Assembly: GCF_900454495.1 (NCBI RefSeq)
Contig: NZ_UGSI01000001.1
Coordinates: 1-64,000, forward strand
Direction of reading: 5' to 3'
Origin: Paenibacillus macerans
GTDB taxonomy: Bacteria > Bacillota > Bacilli > Paenibacillales > Paenibacillaceae
Length of the DNA stretch: 64,000 nt
Part shown: positions 15,559 through 23,962 of the stretch, piece by piece
How the letters are laid out: every line of letters starts with the position of its first letter
Numbering within the stretch: position 1 is the stretch's first letter
Position numbers and translations under genes: made by a program
The notes under the pieces: model-generated
The model's input: the letters and a program-made list of their open reading frames with translations, nothing else
Told to the model about the DNA's origin: nothing
The model's database searches: none

Positions 15559-17277
15559 ATGCGGAAGGCAAAAAAGACCAAGGCAGCGGCGCTGCTTTTG
15601 GGATGGTTCCTGCTGCTGGGCCAGCTTGCGGGCTGCGGCGGGGGAAGTGCGGGAACGTCCGGGGGCGGAACGAACGGGGCGGCTGAAAACGGCGGCCAGA
15701 GTCCGAACGGTTCCGGGCCGGTCACCCTGACTTATTTTTCCGAGGATGCCAGCAGCAACTGGAACAACATGCAGGATCGCGTCGGCAAGGTGCTTACGGA
15801 AAAAACCGGGGTGATTCTCGATGCGGAGTTTGCGGTCGGCGATCCCGTGCAGAAGGTTTCGATCATGGCGGCCACCGGAGACGTGCCCGATCTGATCGCC
15901 GCCAAATCCGATCTCGGCAAGTTGATCGATGTCGGCGCCGTGCTCGATTTGACGGACCTGGTCGACAAACATGCCCCGAATATCAAAAAGATGCTGGGCG
16001 ACAAAATCGTCCGCATCAAATACAGCCTGGACGATCCGGCGATATACGCGATTCCGACCTGGTCTTCGGTGGATGAGCGGAAGTTCAAAGCCGAAGGCGG
16101 GTTCCAGTTGCAGCATCGCGTCGTTAAGGAAGCGGGATATCCGGAAATCCGCACGGTCGAGGATTACGAGAAGGTCATTAAGGACTATTTGGCCAAGCAC
16201 CCTACAGACGAGAACGGCAACAAAAATATCGGGCTTACGCTCAACGCCGACGATTGGCATATGTACCAGGTGACGAACATGGGCTTCATGACGACCGGCG
16301 CGCCGGATGACGGGGAATATTACGTGAACCAGGAGACGTTTGACGTCACCTATCATTTCCGCCGTCCGGAGGAACGGGAATACTTCCGCTGGCTCAACCA
16401 CATGAACGACATCGGGCTGCTTGATCCGGAGAGCTTTGTGCAAAAAACGGACCAGTTCAGAGCGAAGGTCGCTTCGGGACGCGTGCTGGGGCTGATCGAT
16501 CCCGCCTGGGACTTCGGCGAAGCCCAGCAGGCGCTGAAAGCGGCCGGGAAATTCGATCAGACTTACGGGCATTACCCGGTTACCCTGACAAAGGAATATA
16601 AAGACACGAGCTTCTGGCCGGCCGGTTTTGACGGCGGGTACGGCATCGCGATCTCCAGCAAATGCAAAGATCCGGTGGCCGCGATCAAATTCCTCGACTT
16701 CCTGGCGTCCGAAGAAGGCCAAGTCCTCAACAACTGGGGCATTGAAGGCACCGATTACGTGGTGCAGGACGGCAAACGCGTCGTCCCGGCGGATATCCAG
16801 CAAAAGATGGATAGCCAAGGCAGCGCCTACACGAAAGAATCGGGCATCGGCTTATACTGGAACCTGATGGTTCATTACGGGGACGGAATCAAGGATTCGA
16901 CCGGCAATTATTTTACGAAATCGAATCCCGAGCTGCTGACGGCCACCTACAGCGAACCGGAAAAAGAGGCGCTTGCCGCTTACGGCATCGAACATTGGCG
17001 CGATCTGTTCCCGAAGGAAGAGGAGTTCCCGGAAAGAAAGGCCGGGGCCGTTTACAACATCGCCTTGCCCAGCGACAGCACGGCCGCCATTCTCGGGACC
17101 AAAATGCGGGACATCACCTGGAAACGCATCCCGGAAGCGATTATGGCCGAACCGAGCAGGTTCGACCAAATCTGGGACGCTTACCTGGCCGAGCTGGAAA
17201 AAGCGGGGGTTAAAGAGATGGAGGAGGCGTACGGTCAATTCGTCAAAGACCGCGTGAAGCTGTGGAGCGGGGAATGA
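15559..17277 (+). CDS. Extracellular solute-binding lipoprotein (LipO/LplA type)
   Basis: Substrate-binding lipoprotein of 572 residues for the preceding permeases, anchored to the outer face of the membrane. Signal peptide at residues 1-25 ends in the lipobox LAGC, followed by a Gly/Ser/Asn-rich tether to about residue 55. The length (over 500 residues) and the repeated FDVTYHFRRPEEREYFRWLN and KMRDITWKRIPEAIMAEPS blocks match the large oligosaccharide-binding family of Paenibacillus rather than small monosaccharide binders. ATG at 15559 follows AAAAAGGAG. A strong terminator at 17305 closes the operon. Ligand unknown. Confidence 0.93.
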   Translation: MRKAKKTKAAALLLGWFLLLGQLAGCGGGSAGTSGGGTNGAAENGGQSPNGSGPVTLTYFSEDASSNWNNMQDRVGKVLTEKTGVILDAEFAVGDPVQKVSIMAATGDVPDLIAAKSDLGKLIDVGAVLDLTDLVDKHAPNIKKMLGDKIVRIKYSLDDPAIYAIPTWSSVDERKFKAEGGFQLQHRVVKEAGYPEIRTVEDYEKVIKDYLAKHPTDENGNKNIGLTLNADDWHMYQVTNMGFMTTGAPDDGEYYVNQETFDVTYHFRRPEEREYFRWLNHMNDIGLLDPESFVQKTDQFRAKVASGRVLGLIDPAWDFGEAQQALKAAGKFDQTYGHYPVTLTKEYKDTSFWPAGFDGGYGIAISSKCKDPVAAIKFLDFLASEEGQVLNNWGIEGTDYVVQDGKRVVPADIQQKMDSQGSAYTKESGIGLYWNLMVHYGDGIKDSTGNYFTKSNPELLTATYSEPEKEALAAYGIEHWRDLFPKEEEFPERKAGAVYNIALPSDSTAAILGTKMRDITWKRIPEAIMAEPSRFDQIWDAYLAELEKAGVKEMEEAYGQFVKDRVKLWSGE

Positions 17278-17304
17278 TTTAGATGGTCCGCTGGATAGTC
17301 CGCT

Positions 17305-17336
17305 GGCCCGTACGTTCGCGTACGGGCCATATTTAT
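17305..17336 (+). terminator. Strong rho-independent terminator after the LplB-LplC-lipoprotein operon
   Basis: GGCCCGTACG (17305-17314) pairs perfectly with CGTACGGGCC (17319-17328) around a TTCG tetraloop, followed by ATATTTATT. Confidence 0.85.
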
Positions 17337-17437
17337 TGGGCCGTTGTACCTATTGTTCAGAAATTGTAGAGAATGGTGTGGTACGATAAAGTAATTATAT
17401 TTTTCAGAGATAACATCGCAGAAAGTCGGGACGCAAA

Positions 17438-19504
17438 ATGATGATGGAAGGCAGCTACAACTACTATATCGTCGCGCTATCGGCAGCCATCGCGATATTG
17501 GCGTCGTATTCCGCATTAAGCATCGCCGCCAAAATTTCGTCCTCTGACGGAAAAATGAGGTTGTTCTGGCTGCTCGGCGGCTCGCTCGTCATGGGAAGCG
17601 GCGTTTGGTCCATGCATTTTGTGGGAATGCTGGCGTTTCATCTGCATGTTCAAGTGAAATACGATGCTTGGCTTACCCTGCTGTCGATGGGGGCCAGCGT
17701 CACCTCGTCGTTTATCGCGTTTTATATCACCATGCCTAACGACGTCAAGCGTTATCAAATTGCCATCGGCGGCCTGATGATGGGAGCCGGAATCGTGACG
17801 ATGCATTACATGGGAATGGAAGCGATGATCATGCCGGCGGGGCTGTCGTACGATAAAACGCTGTGGGCGTTGTCGGCGGTCATTGCGGTTGCCGCGTCTT
17901 ACGCGGCGCTGTTTTTGTTCTTGCGCTTCCGCAGCCAGAAAGCGTTCAGTTGGCTGAAATGGATGTCCGCGGTCGTGATGGGCTTTGCGATCTGCGGGAT
18001 GCATTATACGGGAATGAAAGCGGCGCGGTTTCACACCGCCATGGACATGGATATGGGCATGAGCATGGCTCGCGATTCCTCCATGGACATCTTTTTGCTG
18101 TTTGCCGTCACCGTGACGATATTCATCATCCTGCTGGTATCCTGGGGAGCGATGTTTTTTGACCGCCACGTCCTCGAGAAAATGGCGTACATGGACACTA
18201 TCACCGGACTTCCCAACCGCAACGAGATGAACCGGTTTTTTGACAAATATACAGGCGGCGAGACCTTGGCGGTGCTATTCATCGACCTGGACCAGTTTAA
18301 AGCGATTAACGATACATTAGGGCACAATGTCGGCGATTTGCTGGTTCAGGAAGTGGGGTATCGCCTGCGGCAGTTTGTTCGCCCGGACCGGAAGGCTTTC
18401 CGGATCGGGGGCGACGAATTTCTGTTCATCGTAAGAGGGTGCGAGCGGGAACAAGCCGAACAACTGGCGGGGGAAATTTTAAAGAGCATCAAGCAAGTGG
18501 TCCGGGTGGAGGGGAACGAGCTGTACGTCACGGGGAGCATCGGCATCAGCATCGGTTCGATCCGGGAATCCGACCGTTCCGTCCTGCTCAAGACCGCCGA
18601 TACGGCGATGTACAAGGCCAAAGGCTTGGGCAAAAACCAGTATTCGATTTACACCGATGAAATGGGCGTCAAAGAGGTCCGCAAAATGGAATTGGAGAAG
18701 GATTTGCAGCTTGCGCTGGAGCAGCGCCAGTTCTATATCGAATATCAGCCGAAATGGAATGTGAAAATGAACCGGATGGCGGGATTTGAGGCGCTGCTCC
18801 GCTGGCAGCACTCCCGTTTGGGGATCGTTACGCCGACGGAATTTATTCCGCTGGCCGAAGAAACGGGGCTGATCGTTCCGATTACCCGCTGGACCATGGA
18901 AGAAGCCTGCCGCCAATGCAAGGTATGGCAGAGTCAGGGCATCCGCCAGCCGGTGTCCGTGAATTTGTCCGGGCGCCTGTTTCATACCGATAGCTTGATC
19001 GATATGGTGCAAAGCGCGCTGGCGGCGGCGGATCTCGCTCCGGACATGCTGGAGCTGGAAATCACGGAATCCATGGTGCTTTACGACATCAATGAGATCG
19101 TCAGGCAGCTGGAAGCGGTGCGGAAACTGGGCGTGCGGGTGTCCATGGACGATTTCGGCACAGGATATTCGTCGATCGGGCTGCTCGATAGGATTCCGAT
19201 CGACGCGCTCAAGCTGGACCGCCTGTTTATCGACGACCTGGAGTCCCCCAGCAAGCGCGCTATCATTAAAGCCATCGTCTTGATGGCGGAAAAGCTGCGG
19301 CTGGATGTAGTCGCCGAGGGCGTGGAAAACAGGGAGCACATCGAATTTTTGACCCAGCTGGGCTGTCACGTCATGCAAGGTTTTTTCTACGGCAAACCGA
19401 TGAAAAACGAAGAAATCGCCGACTGGATAAGCACGGCGGGAACTGGAGCGGGGAGCGCCTTGCAGGCAGTGAAAGAATCCGGCGCGGGTGCGGCAATCGA
19501 TTAA
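17438..19504 (+). CDS. MHYT-GGDEF-EAL cyclic-di-GMP turnover enzyme
   Basis: Membrane-bound 688-residue protein. Residues 1-250 form a seven-helix MHYT sensor with three histidine repeats (MHFVGM, MHYMGM, MHYTGM) thought to bind copper and sense oxygen, NO or CO. A GGDEF domain follows with an intact RIGGDEFLF active site, then an EAL domain with FEALLRW, EITESM, DDFGTGYSS, KLDRLFIDD and AEGVE. Both catalytic sites look complete, so it could make and degrade cyclic di-GMP. It lacks the PAS domain of the otherwise similar Bacillus YkoW. Single gene after a terminator; the ribosome site before 17438 is weak. Confidence 0.95.
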   Translation: MMMEGSYNYYIVALSAAIAILASYSALSIAAKISSSDGKMRLFWLLGGSLVMGSGVWSMHFVGMLAFHLHVQVKYDAWLTLLSMGASVTSSFIAFYITMPNDVKRYQIAIGGLMMGAGIVTMHYMGMEAMIMPAGLSYDKTLWALSAVIAVAASYAALFLFLRFRSQKAFSWLKWMSAVVMGFAICGMHYTGMKAARFHTAMDMDMGMSMARDSSMDIFLLFAVTVTIFIILLVSWGAMFFDRHVLEKMAYMDTITGLPNRNEMNRFFDKYTGGETLAVLFIDLDQFKAINDTLGHNVGDLLVQEVGYRLRQFVRPDRKAFRIGGDEFLFIVRGCEREQAEQLAGEILKSIKQVVRVEGNELYVTGSIGISIGSIRESDRSVLLKTADTAMYKAKGLGKNQYSIYTDEMGVKEVRKMELEKDLQLALEQRQFYIEYQPKWNVKMNRMAGFEALLRWQHSRLGIVTPTEFIPLAEETGLIVPITRWTMEEACRQCKVWQSQGIRQPVSVNLSGRLFHTDSLIDMVQSALAAADLAPDMLELEITESMVLYDINEIVRQLEAVRKLGVRVSMDDFGTGYSSIGLLDRIPIDALKLDRLFIDDLESPSKRAIIKAIVLMAEKLRLDVVAEGVENREHIEFLTQLGCHVMQGFFYGKPMKNEEIADWISTAGTGAGSALQAVKESGAGAAID

Positions 19505-19728
19505 TTGGCTCTGATGATTGCCGAGTCTTGCCGAGTTGCTTGTTTATAGCCGCCCTTGTGAACTGGATGTCTAGTTGGTGCGGTGGCTAGTTGCTGCTGC
19601 TGGCCGGTCGGTCGGGTGCTTGCTTGGCTAGTTGACATGTAGCCTGGCCGGCGACGGTTGGCCTGATCGCGGCAGCTAAAGGACCTGAAATGAAAAGCCC
19701 ATACTTGCCTGTAAAGGCGAGGGTTCAA
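19505..19728. other. Intergenic tract of short degenerate direct repeats
   Basis: CTAGTTG recurs three times (near 19572, 19587 and 19628), mixed with GGCCGG and TGCTTG words. No reading frame with coding character is seen. It precedes repeat element D. Confidence 0.4.
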
Positions 19729-19922
19729 TTTCTAACGGATGCCACAAGCGCTATTTGTTCCAAATACAATGATTCCAAACTCTAACGGTTGCCATGACGC
19801 TTATTTCACCTAAATCCGGCTATTTTTGCGTAGATTCGGGCAAATAACAACGCTCGCAACCGTTAGAATTTAGAATAGGTCTTTTTTTGGAAAATAGCCG
19901 CTGCTACAACCGTAAAATTTCC
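19729..19922 (+). repeat. Dispersed intergenic repeat family 2, copy D (two direct plus two inverted arms)
   Basis: Arms 1 and 2 read CTAACGGWTGCCA-N4-CGCTTATTT-like in the forward sense (19732 and 19781). Arms 3 and 4 are the reverse complement, AAATAACAACGCTCGCAACC and AAATAGCCGCTGCTACAACC (19841 and 19892). A transcript could fold into long arm-to-arm hairpins. A second full copy lies at 62433-62627 with the same arm order and spacing. Confidence 0.8.
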
Positions 19923-20006
19923 GGTCAGCTTTAGCTAGAAGCGGTATTCGGCTGACCAGGTCTATGTTACTATTAATTAGGAAAAATTATCCGGGAGGTA
20001 GAATTC

Positions 20007-20663
20007 ATGAAAAAGCGTATTGTTGTCTTGAGTATGGCGATCATGATGGTCGCGGCAAGCGCGGCCCCTGCTGGTGCGCATCCGGGCCGTACGGATTCCA
20101 AAGGAGGCCATACGTGCCGGACCAACTGTGAGAAGTGGGGGCTGGAGTACGGGGAATACCATTATCATAATGGCGGAGGGTCAAGCTCCAAGTCCGGCAG
20201 CAGCAAGGCCGGCAGCAGTAAATCCGGGTCAAGTACAAAAAGCAGTTCTACTTCAAAGAAAAAGCCGGCGAGTAAGAAAACGGCCGGCAAGCCTGCCGCT
20301 CCCGCCTATCAAACGACAAATTTGACGTTGAAAGTAAACGGCGAACAGGTGCCAATGGAGCATTCTCCCATCATGATTCAAAATACGAACCTCGTCCCTC
20401 TGCGCGAATTGGCCAAAAGTTTGGGGGCGTCAACGACTTGGGATCCCGATTCCCAAACGATCGGCGTCTCCAAAGACGATAATAAGATCACATTGACCAT
20501 CGGAAGCGCGACGGTGTTCTATAATGGTGCCCAAGAGACGATCAGCGCCGCCCCGAAGATCATCGAAGGTGTTACTTATGTCCCGGCGCAAGCCGTTGCC
20601 AAAGGATTAAAAGCAAACTTAAGCTACGATAAGGAGTCGGAGGTTTTGGACATATCCCTGTGA
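20007..20663 (+). CDS. Secreted YHYH-motif protein with copper-amine-oxidase-N-like domain
   Basis: Exported 218-residue protein. Signal peptide at residues 1-26 (cleavage near PAGAHPG). Residues 26-58 carry a His/Cys-rich motif (HTCRTNCEKWGLEYGEYHYH), the YHYH-type module found in short secreted proteins. A Ser/Lys-rich linker follows (SSSKSGSSKAGSSKSGSS), then residues 105-218 form a copper-amine-oxidase N-terminal-like domain (VNGEQVPM, LVPLRELAKSLGA, VTYVPAQAVAKGL), in Firmicutes usually a cell-wall-associated beta domain rather than an oxidase. GGGAGG precedes ATG 20007. Role unknown. Confidence 0.85.
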   Translation: MKKRIVVLSMAIMMVAASAAPAGAHPGRTDSKGGHTCRTNCEKWGLEYGEYHYHNGGGSSSKSGSSKAGSSKSGSSTKSSSTSKKKPASKKTAGKPAAPAYQTTNLTLKVNGEQVPMEHSPIMIQNTNLVPLRELAKSLGASTTWDPDSQTIGVSKDDNKITLTIGSATVFYNGAQETISAAPKIIEGVTYVPAQAVAKGLKANLSYDKESEVLDISL

Positions 20664-20834
20664 TCTTAAACCATAAGCACATGGGTCGGACGATATACCG
20701 GTTCAACCGTGGGAGTATTAATATCCTGCCAGGTGAGGTGCTAAATGACAAGGGAGAGGTTGTACGTAAACGAACATAAATGCAGTTTTGCGGTGTTGCT
20801 GTATATTAATCAGAACATATCATTTAAGATAAAT

Positions 20835-20956
20835 AAGGAGCCGTGCGGGTAACACGACTCCTTGCAAAGTACCCGCTTTTAAGGGCGGAGGCTCGTTTAA
20901 CCGTGGAAGTTAGGCTCCCAGGTCGTCAAATCCAAGGGGGCCTACTTCTTTTTTTT
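20835..20956 (+). ncRNA. Candidate structured RNA: H-type pseudoknot followed by an intrinsic terminator
   Basis: P1 is AAGGAGCCGTG (20835-20845) with CACGACTCCTT (20853-20863), one mismatch. Its loop CGGGTA (20846-20851) is fully complementary to TACCCG (20870-20875), giving a pseudoknot. Further on, AGGCTCCC (20912-20919) pairs with GGGGGCCT (20936-20943) and is followed by ACTTC and eight T, a good terminator. CCTACTT/AAGTAGG (20941-20963) is an alternative hairpin. No known riboswitch consensus fits, and no gene follows on this strand (thiH is convergent). It is either a free small RNA or the 3' region of the preceding gene. Confidence 0.45.
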
Positions 20957-20999
20957 AAGTAGGTAAGTAAAGCGAGAAGATTATACCATGGATTATATG

Positions 21000-21032
21000 A
21001 GGCAGTCTCGTCACGGGCTGCTGCTTTTTCTA
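21000..21032 (+). terminator. Second hairpin plus T-run downstream of the structured element
   Basis: AGGCAGTC (21000-21007) pairs imperfectly with GGGCTGCT (21015-21022), then GCTTTTTC. It blocks rightward reading into the convergent thiH gene. Bases 20664-20834 and 21033-21171 contain nothing else recognisable. Confidence 0.55.
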
Positions 21033-21171
21033 TCTCTCAACCTAAATAAGTTGAACTATAGAACAGGACAAGTGGATTTCTACTTTAATAAAATTAGGTT
21101 AATAATAAGAAATCCGGGAACAACAACGATCGGAAGAACATTTCACCCGCCTGCCTCTATCCGTCCAAATT

Positions 21172-22284
21172 TTAGTTTAACTTATATAGAATCTCCCAAT
21201 CTTTAAAAACCGGCTGCAGCCCGTTTTCATACAGCATCTCGCGAATCTCCGGCACGCTGCGTCCGTCCGAGATTTCAAATTGCGGCGTTCCTCCCGTACG
21301 GGTGTGGCCTCCAACCGCCGTGGACACGCCCGCCGACATCTTGGTCACCCCGAGATGCACAAGTTTATCGCGCAATAGAGCGGGTTCTCTGCTGGACAAG
21401 GTGATGCCGGCCCGGGGCAAAAAGAGCCGATACGCCGCTATAATCTGCACCAGCGCCCTGTCCGAAACTTCCGATTCCGGATGAAAGTCTCCCAGAAAAG
21501 GGCGGAATCTCGGGATCGACAAGCTGATCTCGCAGTCGGGGTACTTCTGCTGAAGATAATCGGCATGCAGCGCCGTAATAAACGCCTCCTGCCGCCAATC
21601 ATATAAGCCGAGCAGAGCGCCGATATTTACGGAACGAAATCCCGCTGCACAGCCGCGCTCCGGCGCGTCGATGCGGTTTTTAAAATTACGCTTGGGGCCT
21701 TTAATATGCAGCTTCCCGTATGTTCCCCGATGATAAACCTCCTGAAAGACGGTTAAACTGTCAACTCCCGCCTCGGCGAGCTCCCTGTATTCGGTGACGG
21801 ACATCGGATTCACTTCAATGCCGAGCGAAGCAAAATGCCCGCGCAAAACCTTGACGCAATCCTTAATATAGCTGACCGGAGAGTCTTTGCGCGATTCGCC
21901 GGTTAGCAGCAAAATATGGCGGATGCCGGTAGAGGCGATCGCGGCCGCTTCCTGTTCGACTTCTTGCATATCCAATTTCCTGCGCGGAAAATCGTAGATA
22001 GAACTAAAGCTGCAATATTCGCAGTGATTCACGCAGAAATCGGACACATACATCGGGGTAAACAGCTGTACGGTATGACCGAACTGGCTCCGGGTCACCT
22101 GCCGGGCCATCTGCGCCATCTCCTCCAGGTGCTTTCCGGACGCCGGGGACAGCAAAACGAGCAGATCCTCTTCATTTATTCTTCGCTTTGCCAGCACCCG
22201 CTTAATATCCGCAGCGGAATATTGCGGCCAGCGCTCCTGAAAGGAAAACTGTTCCAACGACAATAGTTTGTTATAAAAACTCAC
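21172..22284 (-). CDS. thiH: 2-iminoacetate synthase ThiH
   Basis: Radical-SAM enzyme of 370 residues that cleaves tyrosine to dehydroglycine (2-iminoacetate) and p-cresol, supplying the C2-N unit of the thiamine thiazole ring. CVNHCEYCSF (near residue 85) is the CxxxCxxC iron-sulfur motif; SKxGxSTAVGGHT-type residues near the C-terminus complete the family pattern. It overlaps the end of thiG by 14 bases and is last in the operon. Use of ThiH instead of the glycine oxidase ThiO of Bacillus subtilis suggests an oxygen-sparing or anaerobic thiazole route. Confidence 0.95.
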   Translation of the reverse strand: MSFYNKLLSLEQFSFQERWPQYSAADIKRVLAKRRINEEDLLVLLSPASGKHLEEMAQMARQVTRSQFGHTVQLFTPMYVSDFCVNHCEYCSFSSIYDFPRRKLDMQEVEQEAAAIASTGIRHILLLTGESRKDSPVSYIKDCVKVLRGHFASLGIEVNPMSVTEYRELAEAGVDSLTVFQEVYHRGTYGKLHIKGPKRNFKNRIDAPERGCAAGFRSVNIGALLGLYDWRQEAFITALHADYLQQKYPDCEISLSIPRFRPFLGDFHPESEVSDRALVQIIAAYRLFLPRAGITLSSREPALLRDKLVHLGVTKMSAGVSTAVGGHTRTGGTPQFEISDGRSVPEIREMLYENGLQPVFKDWEILYKLN

Positions 22285-23065
22285 TTGTCCGCTCCTCTTC
22301 GTCCAGGAAACCGGTTAATGGGGAGGAGGCAACCGCTTCTTGCTGCACCGGGCCCAATCCCGCCAGATAGGCCTGTCTGCCCGCCGCTACCGCACCGCGG
22401 AACGCTTCCGCCATGCCAAGCGGATCGCGCGCGGTGGCGATCGCCGTGTTCAGTAAGACGGCAGCGGCTCCCATTTCCATCGCTTCCGCCGCTTCCGAAG
22501 GCCGGCCGATGCCGGCGTCCACGATGACAGGCAGCCCCGCTTCTTCGATCATCATGCCGATCAGCTCTTTGGTGCGCAGGCCCCGGTTGCTGCCGATCGG
22601 GGAACCCAGCGGCATGACCGCCACGGCTCCCGCATCCCTTAGCCGGAAGGAAGCCGTCAGATCCGGGTTCATATACGGGAACACGGCGAATCCCTCGGCG
22701 GCCAGCACTTCCGTGGCTCTGATCGTCTCCATATTGTCCGGGAGCAGGTATCTTTGATCATTAATCACCTCTAATTTGATCCAATGGCCCATGTCCGCCG
22801 CCCGGGCAAGCCGGGCGATCCGGATGGCCTCATCGGCGCTACGGGCGCCGGAAGTGTTCGGCAAAAGCGTCATATGCGGCGGGATATGGTGAAGGAGATT
22901 TTCCTCCTCCCAGTCCGGGTTAACCCGCCTTAACGCTACGGTAATCACTTCCGCTCCCGACCTTGCGATCACTTCGGGAATCAGCGTGTTGCGGTTATAT
23001 TTGCCGGTTCCGATAAATACTCGGCTGGACAACGCCTTGCCGCCAATGTGAAATACATCTTCCAT
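22271..23065 (-). CDS. thiG: Thiazole synthase ThiG
   Basis: TIM-barrel synthase of 264 residues that condenses 1-deoxy-D-xylulose 5-phosphate, dehydroglycine and ThiS-thiocarboxylate into the thiazole phosphate. FIGTGKYNRN, the Schiff-base Lys region WIKLEVINDQRYLLPD, MPLGSPIGSNRGL and the phosphate-binding VIVDAGIGRPSEAAEAMEMG all match ThiG. ATG at 23065 is preceded by GGAGG and lies five bases after the thiS stop. It overlaps thiH by 14 bases, so the two are coupled. Confidence 0.96.
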   Translation of the reverse strand: MEDVFHIGGKALSSRVFIGTGKYNRNTLIPEVIARSGAEVITVALRRVNPDWEEENLLHHIPPHMTLLPNTSGARSADEAIRIARLARAADMGHWIKLEVINDQRYLLPDNMETIRATEVLAAEGFAVFPYMNPDLTASFRLRDAGAVAVMPLGSPIGSNRGLRTKELIGMMIEEAGLPVIVDAGIGRPSEAAEAMEMGAAAVLLNTAIATARDPLGMAEAFRGAVAAGRQAYLAGLGPVQQEAVASSPLTGFLDEEERTSEFL

Positions 23066-23070
23066 GCTTA

Positions 23071-23277
23071 TCAGCCTCCTCCTACAAAATGTACAAGCTC
23101 GATGCGATCACCCTCGGCCAGCCGGGTATTGGCATACGCCTCTTTTCGGACAACCGTCCCGTTCAGCTCAATCAAAATTTTTTCCTTATTCCACGGGCTG
23201 TCAGCCAATAAATCGTCCACCGTAACGCAATCTTCTTTCAGCAGGGTGTCTTTGCCATTTAGATGTACCTGCAACAT
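23071..23277 (-). CDS. thiS: Sulfur-carrier protein ThiS
   Basis: Ubiquitin-like sulfur carrier of 68 residues. It ends in GGG; the C-terminal Gly is adenylylated by ThiF and converted to the thiocarboxylate that donates sulfur to ThiG. LLADSPWNKEKILIELNG is the family core. ATG at 23277 is used because GGAGG sits five bases upstream; the in-frame GTG at 23283 lies inside that site. No thiF is present in this operon, so the activating enzyme must be encoded elsewhere. Confidence 0.93.
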   Translation of the reverse strand: MLQVHLNGKDTLLKEDCVTVDDLLADSPWNKEKILIELNGTVVRKEAYANTRLAEGDRIELVHFVGGG

Positions 23278-23289
23278 TTTCACCTCCTC

Positions 23290-23925
23290 TCAGGGCCACG
23301 CGGCATGGATGGCGTCACGATAGGATTTGGCGTGCGCCGCTGGGTCCGCGGCAGAGTGGAGGCCGGACAGGACGGCAATGCCTTGTGCACCGTTTCGGAT
23401 GACATCCCCCGCATTATCCGGCCGTATTCCTCCGATGGCAATGACCGGAACCGGGCAGCGAGCGCAGACCTCGGCCAGCATGTTAAGCCCGCGCCCGGGA
23501 AGGCCGGGTTTGCTGGATGAATCATAGACATGGCCAAAAAGACAGTAATCCGCTCCCTCACTCGCGGCCTGAGCTGCTTCTTCGGCAGAATGCACGGAAC
23601 ATCCGATTCGCATTCCTTGGGCAAGAGAGCGTACGGAAGCTGCCGGAAGACTGTGGCCCGCCAGTTGAATATTTGCCGCTCCCGCGGCCAGCGCAACATC
23701 CAGCCGGTCGTTGATGACGATTTTTTCCAGCGGTACTCCCGCTTGGCGCAGCAGCTTCACCAGCTCGAACTGCTTTTTGGCCGAAAGCTGCTTATCGCGC
23801 AAATGAATGTAATCGACATAAGGAAGAACAGCCGCCGCAACGCTCAGCAGCTCATGGCTCTTGATTCCCTCGGCCGATATAAGATGAAGTTCAGGCGCAG
23901 CATAAGCTGGGTGACGGTTCATCAT
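23290..23925 (-). CDS. tenI: Thiazole tautomerase TenI (ThiE-like fold)
   Basis: TIM-barrel protein of about 211 residues related to thiamine-phosphate synthase. In Bacillus, TenI is not a synthase but aromatises the thiazole tautomer made by ThiG, and the operon position before thiS-thiG fits. It has YVDYIHLRDKQLSAKKQFEL, VINDRLDVALA, CSVHSAEEAAQA, ADYCLFGHVYDSSSKPGL and VIAIGGIRPDN; GRSVHS/GCSVHS followed by FGHVF-type residues resembles TenI more than ThiE. ATG at 23925 has GGGAGTGA upstream; a TTG at 23955 is less likely. First gene of the operon. Confidence 0.88.
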   Translation of the reverse strand: MMNRHPAYAAPELHLISAEGIKSHELLSVAAAVLPYVDYIHLRDKQLSAKKQFELVKLLRQAGVPLEKIVINDRLDVALAAGAANIQLAGHSLPAASVRSLAQGMRIGCSVHSAEEAAQAASEGADYCLFGHVYDSSSKPGLPGRGLNMLAEVCARCPVPVIAIGGIRPDNAGDVIRNGAQGIAVLSGLHSAADPAAHAKSYRDAIHAAWP

Positions 23926-23962
23926 GCGGATATCACTCCCAGTTCCATTATTCAATGCTAAA

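Noticed and set aside
15469..16818. 449-codon antisense frame opposite the binding-protein gene
   Set aside because: Shadow of the lipoprotein coding sequence; no family pattern.
19729..19922. Family-2 element considered as a CRISPR remnant
   Set aside because: Arms are in both orientations with fixed linkers shared by the two copies, unlike unique spacers between same-orientation repeats.
20988..21206. 72-codon frame starting in the structured RNA region, considered as a type I toxin
   Set aside because: It runs through a terminator hairpin and into the end of thiH, has only one short hydrophobic patch and no good ribosome site.
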